From assembly GCA_028751875.1 (NCBI GenBank), contig CM054141.1, positions 48,204,633-48,268,632 of the forward strand: DNA of 64,000 bases, in the 5' to 3' direction. The translations under genes and the position numbers were made by a program. Origin of the DNA: Rapana venosa. Taxonomy: Eukaryota > Mollusca > Gastropoda > Neogastropoda > Muricidae. Below are positions 35,301-43,000 of the stretch, piece after piece (position 1 is the first letter of the stretch; each line of letters starts with the position of its first letter). The notes under the pieces are model-generated. The model worked only from the letters and a program-made list of their open reading frames with translations. It was not told the origin of the DNA and did no database searches.

Positions 35301-36215
35301 CCTAGCTGTAAAATACACTTCTATAGTTGATGTGGTTACTGGCTTAGTGAAGATGATAAGCATCACTGTTTGATACTCCATTTGGTTCTTCCATTTTGGT
35401 TTGGTGCATACGTGGTGTAGTTATTGTTTGCATAACCCATCAAATATACTCGGGGAGTACATGTGGCTCTCTGCTGATTAGCCTTACAGCACAGTAAGGA
35501 ATAAATGAACAACACAAGTTTATAAAAGAAAACAGCACAATGTTGCACAGTAAGGAATAAATGAACAACACAAGTTTATACAAGTTTATGAAAGAAAACA
35601 ACACAATGTTGCACAGTAAGGAATAAATGAACAACACAAGTTTATGAAAGAAAACAACACAATGTTAAGTTTTTGAAGAAATCAACACAATTAAGTTTTT
35701 AAAGAAAACAACACAATGTTAAGTTTTTAAAGAAATCAACACAATGTTAAGTTTTTAAAGAAAACAACACAATGTTAAGTTTTTAAAGAAAACAACACAA
35801 TGTTAAGTTTTTAAAGAAAACACAATGTTAAGAACACAATGTTAAGGTTTTAAAGAAAACAACACAATGTTATTAAGTCTTTATAAGCATAGCATATTTA
35901 ACCGCTCTTCTATTAAATGCATTCTGTAAAAGTTGATGTGACCACTTTTTGCAGCTGAAATAAACTTTTACCAGTCTTGCAGCTGTTTTGTAAAAATGCG
36001 TTGAAAGATGATTTAAAAAAATCCCTGAACAGTAAAATCTGTAACCCCCCAAAAAGAAGAAAGAAAGCGACCAAAGCATTTTTGTTTTAGCTTCACCAAC
36101 TATAGAACACTTAGTGATAGGCTGATCTTGTGATCTGTTGCAGATATTACGGGATGGGGCAGAAAATGAGGATCTGTATGAAGTGGCCAAGCTGTTCAAC
36201 TTGCATGACTCGTGA
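17862..36215 (+). CDS. AIFM1: Apoptosis-inducing factor 1, mitochondrial (complete, 17 exons) with prag01-like N-terminal module
   Basis: FAD/NADH oxidoreductase of the mitochondrial intermembrane space. In known animals it supports respiratory-complex assembly through the CHCHD4/MIA40 import route and acts in cell death after release. Proposed coding exons: 17862-17946, 21770-21990, 23504-23666, 25456-25601, 26562-26692, 26984-27074, 27740-27824, 28526-28602, 29098-29206, 30085-30129, 30993-31055, 32040-32128, 32610-32750, 32933-33075, 33875-about 34031, 34968-35135, 36144-36215. All junctions are GT/AG and in phase except exon 15/16. The core matches AIFM1 throughout: [12 protein letters not shown] (FAD Rossmann), [32 protein letters not shown] (NAD Rossmann), [20 protein letters not shown], and the C-terminal domain ending [13 protein letters not shown]. 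The model gives about 661 residues against 613 in human; the excess is mainly the N-terminal module and proline linker. No other AIF-family member fits as well. Confidence 0.93.
18486..18532. repeat. (GT)n microsatellite
   Basis: GT dinucleotide tract in AIFM1 intron 1. Confidence 0.95.
18670..18778. repeat. (CA)n/(TA)n/(CTAT)n compound microsatellite
   Basis: CA, then TA, then CTAT repeats end exactly at the 3' terminus of the RTE element that starts at 18768. A short tandem repeat at the 3' end is typical of RTE-clade LINEs. Confidence 0.9.
18768..21020 (-). mobile_element. RTE-like non-LTR retrotransposon, 5'-truncated, one in-frame stop
   Basis: Lies antisense in AIFM1 intron 1. The minus strand starts within the end of the endonuclease domain ([11 protein letters not shown], the SDH motif, at about 20.96-21.00 kb). 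It runs through the reverse transcriptase: [45 protein letters not shown] (motif A) and [10 protein letters not shown] (motif C). It ends with the C-terminal region and [10 protein letters not shown]. The ORF is open for the whole length except one TGA at 19707-19709; both halves are in the same frame. Most of the endonuclease is missing, so this copy cannot be autonomous. Near-intact coding suggests a fairly recent insertion. Confidence 0.92.
21770..23666 (+). CDS. AIFM1: AIFM1 exons 2-3: prag01-like membrane module and proline-rich linker
   Basis: Exon 2 (21770-21990) encodes GHTPAHWK, the signature [15 protein letters not shown] and a single hydrophobic segment, [15 protein letters not shown]. 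It then meets a GTGAGT donor in phase 0. Exon 3 (23504-23666) continues [15 protein letters not shown] and a run of 14 prolines, then a donor in phase 1 that fits exon 4 ([19 protein letters not shown]). The PVP-G-W pattern before a membrane helix is that of the deltamethrin resistance protein prag01 domain (Pfam PF16020). The small gene at 40083-45620 has the same two exons with the same phases. In human AIFM1 a different-looking helix provides the inner-membrane anchor. Here this module would do so. Confidence 0.75.
22190..22487 (-). mobile_element. SINE family A copy inside a (TA)n tract
   Basis: Nearly full-length copy in AIFM1 intron 2. The minus strand starts GGGATAGCTCAGTGGTC and the GGTAAAG-type tail is at 22190. 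TA repeats lie on both sides (22169-22189 and 22484-22560), so the element appears to have landed in a TA microsatellite. Confidence 0.9.
22484..22560. repeat. (TA)n microsatellite
   Basis: TA repeat with CTATAT interruptions. Confidence 0.95.
22826..22886. repeat. Oligo(C) and (CA)n tract
   Basis: Alternating C runs and CA repeats in AIFM1 intron 2. Confidence 0.9.
23730..23788 (+). repeat. Oligo(G) tract, 59 G
   Basis: The longest homopolymer in the window, only 64 bases downstream of the exon 3 donor of AIFM1. Strong G-quadruplex potential in the pre-mRNA. Its length should be treated as approximate. Confidence 0.9.
24640..24880 (+). mobile_element. Family D tail and family B SINE fragment
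   Basis: The phrase 'catatcttgcagagacaaatcaaagcgcttgcac' at about 24650-24684 is the family D motif. At 24765-24880, 'gggatgagactataaactgaagactgtgtg' and 'gaaaagtaggccatgg' are family B core words. Confidence 0.6.
25382..25437 (-). mobile_element. Family D repeat tail, inverted, next to AIFM1 exon 4
   Basis: The reverse complement reads 'catggaatttatatagcactaaaaacaaatcaaagcacttg', the same order as at 61.24 kb. The thymine-rich end of this repeat runs into the pyrimidine tract of the exon 4 acceptor at 25455. Confidence 0.7.
25456..33075 (+). CDS. AIFM1: AIFM1 exons 4-14: FAD- and NADH-binding oxidoreductase core
   Basis: Exon 4 holds the FAD-binding [16 protein letters not shown]. Exons 5-6 carry [13 protein letters not shown], the [19 protein letters not shown] stretch and [12 protein letters not shown]. 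Exons 7-8 carry [19 protein letters not shown]. Exon 9 has the second Rossmann motif, [14 protein letters not shown]. Exons 10-11 are small (45 and 63 nt). Exons 12-14 cover [27 protein letters not shown] and [17 protein letters not shown]. Donors are mostly GTAAGN or GTGAGN; exon 7 uses GTCAGG and exon 9 uses GTCTGT, which are weak. No frameshift or missing key residue is seen. Introns hold only microsatellites and AT-rich sequence. Confidence 0.93.
27571..27603. repeat. Oligo(C) tract, 33 C
   Basis: In AIFM1 intron 6, about 140 bases upstream of exon 7. Confidence 0.95.
27894..28317. repeat. Oligo(C) and long (CT)n/(CCCT)n pyrimidine region
   Basis: C run 27894-27920, CT 27921-27949, then after a gap a 240-base pyrimidine-only stretch at 28079-28317. 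All lies in AIFM1 intron 7. The gap contains 'ttgtggccaaaggccaatgtacattaaa', a hairpin-like short repeat tail. Confidence 0.95.
32273..32316. repeat. (TA)n microsatellite
   Basis: About 22 TA units in AIFM1 intron 12. Confidence 0.97.
33875..36215 (+). CDS. AIFM1: AIFM1 exons 15-17: C-terminal domain
   Basis: Exon 15 (from 33875) reads [20 protein letters not shown] and [12 protein letters not shown], then a variable lysine-rich loop. Exon 16 (34968-35135) has an acidic stretch, then [20 protein letters not shown] and [11 protein letters not shown]. Exon 17 (36144-36215) ends with the TGA at 36213. The best-looking exon 15 donor (GTCAGT at 34028) leaves phase 2, but exon 16 needs phase 0. 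A weaker GTGGCA donor at 34032 restores the frame. A missed microexon is another option. Confidence 0.85.
34751..34825 (+). repeat. Palindrome-bearing repeat, inverted partner at 41173-41247
   Basis: Contains GAATCTTAAGCTTCGGCAC and AATCTTAAGATTCGGCAC around 'gtcacagtgaaggag'. The reverse complement of 41173-41247 has the same order. Each copy can fold on its own arms (TGCCGAA/TTCGGCA). It resembles a very short MITE. Lies in AIFM1 intron 15. Confidence 0.65.
35491..35880. repeat. Minisatellite with two unit types
   Basis: First come about three units around 'cagtaaggaataaatgaacaacacaagttta' (35491-35650). Then come about eight units of 'gttaagtttttaaagaaaacaacacaat', 28 bp (35660-35880). 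In AIFM1 intron 16. Confidence 0.9.
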
Positions 36216-37440
36216 AGCGTCTCAGTGTCCTTCCTTGTACGCAACTTTTCCAAGTGATATGAGTGTGCTGTTAACGAGTTGCTAACCAATGCAGTATTTG
36301 GTAGTGCTGACTTGCGATTGTGTGTTTGTGTGGTATAAGGACAAAAAATTACATGCAGCTATATTGAAGTCATCATGATTATTCAGAAATACTGTTTTCC
36401 CCCCCAATGATTGCCATTTGCATATTAGTAAACAAAACATTGGATTACAACTTTTTAAAACTATTGAAGCTGTATCCCTGAATGCACTGTGCGCATATCT
36501 TAAAAACATATCTCAGGTAAAGGTACTGTTTCTGTGTATGTGTGCTTAGGAATCTGGAGTGTAGTGGTTGAGTAACATGATCCTGTTACTGAAGTGGTTC
36601 TCAGACGTTTGTCATGATTTTTGTTACGCAAATGTATCACTTACTTTCTACTGAATTTCTTGTCCAAGTCTGTTACACAGACACGCACACATATATGTAT
36701 GTGTGTATTCATCTTTTTCCCCTTAGATTTGGACAGTTGGTTTTGGTGTTATATACACATATTTTAGATTTGGACAATTGGTTTTGGTGTTATATACACA
36801 TATTTGGTGACCAGTTGGTTCATAATCGTATCATTCCTTGAATTGTTGACAATTTGAATAACCTTTCTTGCTGTCATACTTGCTTACTAGTCTGGAATTT
36901 GTGCAAAAGATTGAGCCTGTTCTATGGAGAAAACGAAATTTTACATTTTGTGTTGAGAGTGTTAATATGTTAATAGTTTTCATGTTAACTTCTGGATTAA
37001 TTTTACTGTAAATTGCTGAGCAGTCTTCATTTTTTAAAGAATATGCAAGAAAAGACAAAGTTGTGGGTTTTTTAATCTCTTAAAAAATAAAAATATTGAA
37101 GCCTGTGGGATTTTAGAAGATTTAATGAGTCATGGAAAATTTTAGTCTCTAAAACATTCACAGGGAGAAGATAGACTGAACTTGTAACAGGAAAACTTAA
37201 GAAAGGGTGTTATGAATTGCTGAATACTTTATGCAGAAAGTATCTTCCAGAGATAAGTACAACAGTTGGTGAGTTGTGAAAAAAAAAGTGGATATTAAGT
37301 GCCTAGTGTGCAAGTTTGTGACAGGTTGAGTATACAAGTTGGTAATATGTTGAGACGAATGCATTCATTATTCAAAGTTTCTTGAGATAATTTTGTGTGT
37401 TGATTGATCATTTTCAATAAAATTTTAAGTTGTTTCAATA
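36216..37440 (+). other. AIFM1: AIFM1 3' UTR (inferred)
   Basis: No further exon follows the TGA. The AATAAA at 37416-37421 is the first strong poly(A) signal and fixes the likely end at about 37.44 kb. A 41-bp direct duplication, beginning 'ttagatttggaca.ttggtt', lies at about 36724-36804. Confidence 0.6.
37416..37421 (+). terminator. AIFM1 poly(A) signal
   Basis: AATAAA followed by 'ttttaagttgtttcaataattcttgtttgctttttc', a T/GT-rich downstream region. Confidence 0.6.
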
Positions 37441-38489
37441 ATTCTTGTTTGCTTTTTCATGCCAAAATATTTTCTTTTAGTATGGAAGCCTAATGCAAAA
37501 CTACTCTAGAAATGTTTCAGAAATACACTTATCACAATCATTGTTTTCGAGGGATTGTTTTTGGTTAGTAACTTTCAAGCATTTTAGACAAGTCTTTTCT
37601 AAGTACTGCTTAGAAAAGCAGAAGCTAGATTTGGTTATGTTTCACGAAGGTACACAAGGCATACAATTTCTGAATCGGCTATAAAAGACAACAGTATGAC
37701 ATAGGAACCTGTTTTGATTATATCAGGATGACCAGTCAAATCTACACGGTTTCAAAGTGCTTGGTCTAATGGAAAACCCTGTCTGAAGATTTAAGAACAA
37801 GTTGCTTTGTCTATAAACATATTTAGAGAGATGTGTAGAGATCTGAATTTTGCCTGGTTCAACCTGCCTGAGACATACTACCTGAAAAATCAGTGTAGTG
37901 CCCTAATGCCTCCTTATGGTTATAGGGGAGCAGTCGACTGTCGAAGCCAAGTCAAGATTAATGGGTTTCTGTAGTTGACCAATACTTGTGGGGTAGAATA
38001 GAGAAGATACACACATTATTCTTGATATCTGTACTGAGGAGAATCTGTGAATTACGTGATGAAAACAGGTTTCCTCTACATGAAAGATCTATCAGGGAGG
38101 AGAAGACAGACTTGACTTAATTGCAGAATTGAAATAAGTTACTGTTGCATTTATTATCACAATGACGACCACAGATTCCGAGTGAAATCTCCATTGCAGT
38201 AATTGAAAGTTTGTTGCAAGATACAGTGTCCCTCATTTGATTTCTGCTGTCCTCCCAATGTAAACATTTGCATATGTAGACGAGGAATCTTCTATTGTTC
38301 CCAGTTCTTGTGCATTGGCTCGAACCAGGCCTGTGCAGCTACCATATTTTTAGTATTTGTTCATTGAAAAAACCCACCAAAACACAGTGGTTTCATACAA
38401 CAAAATCTAATTTCAGTTTATCAAAAAGTAAGAAACTTTTGCTATTGTCTCTTCCAACTTTCACTTACAAGCTTTAGTGTCATTGCATG
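37441..38489. other. Intergenic, no gene seen
   Basis: AT-rich spacer between tail-to-tail genes. Around 37.87-37.95 kb the wording 'agtgccctaatgcctcctta' recalls the repeat near 16.47 kb. Confidence 0.45.
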
Positions 38490-38915
38490 AGTGCAGTTGC
38501 ATTTGACTTTATTTATTGTATTGCATTGTATACCGGTAACTTTCAAGTCCTGGCAGATTTCTCTGCATGAAATTTGGGCTGTTCTCCCCAGGAAGAGCGC
38601 ATCTCCACAAGAGCAGCACCACCCATCATTTTTTTTCTTTTCCTGTCTAGTGGCTTTTTTGGACAGAATTTTGCCATGGACAACTCTCTTGTTGCTGTGG
38701 GTTCTTTTATGTAAGCTAAATACGTGATGCTCACAGGACCTTGGTTTATTGTCACATCCAAAAGAGTAGCACCCAGACCACAACTTGCGGTCTAGTGGAT
38801 GGGGGAAAAGTTTCAGGCACAAATAGGGATCAAACCACCGCACACTTTGAACCCGGACTTTTCCTTTTCTAGACAGGTGCAATATGTCTAGACCACTGAT
38901 CCACTCCACTTAATG
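38490..38915 (-). mobile_element. SINE family C copy, inverted
   Basis: The minus strand starts 'agtggatcagtggtctagacatattgcacctgtctag', with a B-box-like 'ggtttgatccc'. It then runs through 'atccactagacc', 'aataaaccaaggtcc', 'aagagagttgtcc' and 'ggtgctgctcttgt' to an 'aataaataaagt' tail. It matches the copy at 61.74 kb throughout. Confidence 0.85.
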
Positions 38916-40082
38916 CATCTGATCAACACAATGGAAAAGCTTGGTGATGGACTGCAGGGAAATTCAACAAGCTGATAGCTGAATAAAATAAACTTAAAGG
39001 CAGAGTGATGTCGATGATAGGCCAGAGATGCACACATATATTGTAAAACAATGCCCTTAACCCTCTAGCAACTTTCCACACACTCAAAAGAAAAATGTTT
39101 CTTGGTTCTTTTCATAAAGCATTTTATTCACTTGTAAATGATTAAAGCCTTATTTTATTAAAGCATAATTTTGTTCATGATGTAAATTTTGAGCAAACAA
39201 AGTTTTAAAAATTGATATGGCTATTACAAATATTGTTTCATCAAAGACAAGCACCATTTGTTGAAAATTAAAGTAATCACTTTGAACACCAGTTCCATTT
39301 AACATACCCCCCACCCCAAAAAATAAAATCTTGAAATATAAAATGTATGTTGGCAAAGCTGTTCTACAGAGAAAAAGCAATCGTCACTGTCACCAACTGC
39401 CAGACTGAAATGATAGGTACCTACAAAAAATTATCTATCGGTAGAGATCTCAAGTCTAGAAAACTAGTTAAATCATTGAAAGAAACCTTAAAGTGCAAAA
39501 TGCTGGCAGAACGATCTATGAAATAAAATAACAAAAAACAGCATAAATCACTACATGTGACTAACTGCTCTTATAGACTGAAATGACAACTAGCTACCAA
39601 AAGATGACAGTTATCTACCACCAAAAACTATAAGCCAAAAAAAAAAAAGAAAAAGAATCCTTGCTACTGCATGTAAGTCTTTACTGGGATATCAACAGCA
39701 ATTCAAAACTTCTGAATATGTCTCAAATAGGATATGGTATTGAGCATGTAAAAATATCCAAACCTGTCCAAAAGTGTATGTGTTAACTGGGATGTGATTT
39801 AAAAAAACCTCAAATAAAATAAGAAAATTCAATTATAAGTACATATAAGTGGAATGCGATATTAAAACAATACAAGAAAATGGAGACAGTTTCGCATTTT
39901 TTAACCTCGCTGTAAAATTTGGCAACACGAAAATAAGAATTTCCAAACATTTAATATGTGTGTATGCTACAGCTTTGACATGACAATGAAATTTAATACT
40001 AGGTAAAATCAGAAAGCGTAATCACTGTAAAATTTGTATGTAATTACTGTGATAAGACAGAAGACAACAGGTACAATGAAGT
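38916..40082. other. Downstream of the prag01-like gene
   Basis: AT-rich sequence without ORFs of note. It may include that gene's 3' UTR. TTTATT at about 39155 is a possible poly(A) signal on the minus strand. Confidence 0.4.
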
Positions 40083-43000
40083 TTATTTCTTATTCTTCGT
40101 CTCTGGGTGGCCATGCAAGTAGAAGCACTCGAACTCGTTCATCTGCAACAGTGAACACATCCTGCTTGTGTTAATTGCCCTTTTCATTTGCAATGAAATT
40201 TTAAAAAAAAATTATCCACAGCTGTCAGCTTCCCCCACTTTCACTCAGCTACTGTCAGCTGCTATCCATTCCATCACAGCTGAAGCTAATTATAGCAGAA
40301 ACTAACTCACTTGGACTTGGTGAAAGGAAGGGGCACACTAATTTTAGCACTGGGCCACTGAGTTATGCTGGATCTGCACGCTGTGTATCACTTCTAAAGT
40401 TCTGTTGACAATTTAACTTATTTTCCAACACAACTGGGTAGCACAGGCACTTTTGATCAAATGAGTAAAATAAATAACTAAAAACTAAATCAATCAGTCA
40501 AATCAATGAAAATGTTGTGATTCGTCCATAGAAATTAAAAACAAAACAAACCCCCAGAAAACCCCCCCAAATGCAACCTCATTTAACCTTGTATAGCAGA
40601 CAGGCCAGCCATTATTGTAGGCATATCTGCCTGTGAGTTTTGAGTACAGGCAGCTAATTTTTTTTTCAAAGTATAAAATTAAAAGGGACAGTGGGGGACA
40701 AAGGGGGAACCCCCACCAAAGTAACAAATAAAAATCCCCCCACCTACCCCCTCCCCCCCCAAAAAAAAAGAAGATAAACAAAACAATACCCCCCCCCCCC
40801 CCCCCCCAAAAAAACAACAAAACAACACCCCAAAAACAAACAACAACAAACAACCACAAACAAACCCAAAACCCTACTAAAACAAAACAAAACTTTAAAA
40901 ACACCCCAAAACAAAAGCCAACTCGTCAAGAAAACAAAATAACCCAACAATGACAAAAAGCTGAAAAGCAATGAAAAATGAAATTTTTAACAGTGATTTT
41001 CTTTTCTGTGGGATACCTTTGACAACTGTCATTAAAAGAAGCCTGTAACTTGTAAGCATCACCATACAATCATAAATTATGGTCACCATCCAATAAAAAT
41101 CAAGATGCCATGGTAATAAGCACTGTTCATCTCATATTCTGTTCAACATTTTGGACATCGCACACCACTGTTTTAACTCATTGAGGTTGTGCCGAAGCTT
41201 AAGATTCGGCACTCTTTTCCTTTACTGTGACGTGCCGAAGCTTAGATTTGCAGACAGACGTAATTTTTTTTTAAAAAACAAAGTAAGGTTAACTCAAGGG
41301 GAAAACTCGGGCCCTGACAAAGTAACAATTACAAACCCCACTCTTCCCTCACCCAAAAAAAAAGCAGTTATCAGTCAATGACCCAATCTCCCCTTTCACA
41401 TCAAAAACAATCGAAACTTTGAATTCAGCACCCAAACAAGCTATACAATCTAAAAAAAAAAAACCAATAACCCAAAAATGAAAATCAAAATGCAACTTAA
41501 AGCATCCCAAGAAAGTAACTTGGTGAAAAATCAAATTATCAAGCAGACAAGTTGATAAATAGTTCAATGAAAGATAACAACTAATTTTCAAATTTTTTTT
41601 TTCACATTGTACATTATTAAAATTTGTAATAAAAATACATACCATCATCATAAAAAGTCTGAAACAATCTCAAAAAAAATTAAAACTTCAATGAATAAGA
41701 TGTATCTCCTCATATCCCCCCCCCCCGGGTAGTCCTGCCTGATTTATAGCCAAATCAGCGTCACACAAAATGTCTATATTCTTCAATTTTGGACATTGCA
41801 CACCACTGTTTTAACAATGTCTCAAAGAAGTGCCAAGACTTAAATGTTCACAAAACTTTGTTTCAAGTAGCTAAAATAATAACCCAACTGTATTAATTAA
41901 CCAAAAAATGTAAAAAATTAAAACTTCCTTTCATCATTTTAAAGGATAATCACTGATGAAAGAGGAAACCAAAGTATTGTACATTAATTAAGATAATGTG
42001 TGTGTGTTTACACACTTGCAATCTTCTAACAACAAACAGGCTTTACACGCGTATTATTATGCTGATACTCTAAATTAAACTCCCAACAAAATTAGCAACT
42101 ATCAGAAATTCAAGTAATGAGATGTAAAGTTAACTTCAGGATTAATCTTTAACCCCCAAAAGAGAAGAGATTTCAATTTATGCGATATTTCACTTATGAA
42201 TTTTATTTCAATACTTTCCATGCAGTGGTCAATTGTGCACACAGTCAAGCTTTTTTGTTTTAAATTTTTTAAAAGACTATGAAGCAATTATTCTAAAGCA
42301 ATTTGTGGAAAGAAAAATCTTTCAAACAGGCAACACTTTATTTTTAATATCAAAATGGCACATGCTAATTTCAAAAACACAATCAGTCAAGTGAATAACA
42401 TTTCCAAGCAAGAAGAACAGGAACAGATCAAAGTAAAACAGAACAAAATAATGTCACCTATTTCAAGACCAGGTCCACAGGTTTTACAACTGTTGTCGCT
42501 TGTTATACTGCCAGAACCAGCCATGATTATGATTCCAGATTTGAACAACTTGCAATCAGTAACATTTACCATACACAATAAAATAAAAAAGCCATGAGAT
42601 AAAAAACTTGCACCCTACCAAATTATCATTCATAGTTTAATATCATTATGAACATTTACTGAAAATGCATAAGTAAAATGTATAAGTAATGAAATAAAAA
42701 TCTTCAAGAGATCAGTTTCTTTGGTTGCTTTTTTGTGTGCATTCCTTGGCTAGAGCTCCAAGGTTCATGCATATGTGACTGGTTTTGCTTATCATTAAGA
42801 TAGTTGTATTCTGACTTCAGGGATGATGCCTAAACATGATATCAGTGCGTGTGCGTTTAAAAAAAATTATCATCTGTTCTCACCAGCACTAATGCCGTTA
42901 ATGGCTCAGTCTTCTGAAAGGCAAAACAGGTTATGACATGTGCACAAGATGTTCTGTGTGCATTTGCACACAGAACCTTGGTTCATAGTCTCATCTGAAG

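Noticed and set aside
37870..37965. Repeat copy matching 16430-16530
   Set aside because: Only 'agtgccctaatg.ctcct' and a few words agree. Too little is shared to claim a family by eye.
41173..41247. Bacterial-type terminator or rho-independent hairpin
   Set aside because: The hairpin is part of a repeated element with an inverted copy at 34.75 kb in an animal genome. A MITE-like origin explains it better.
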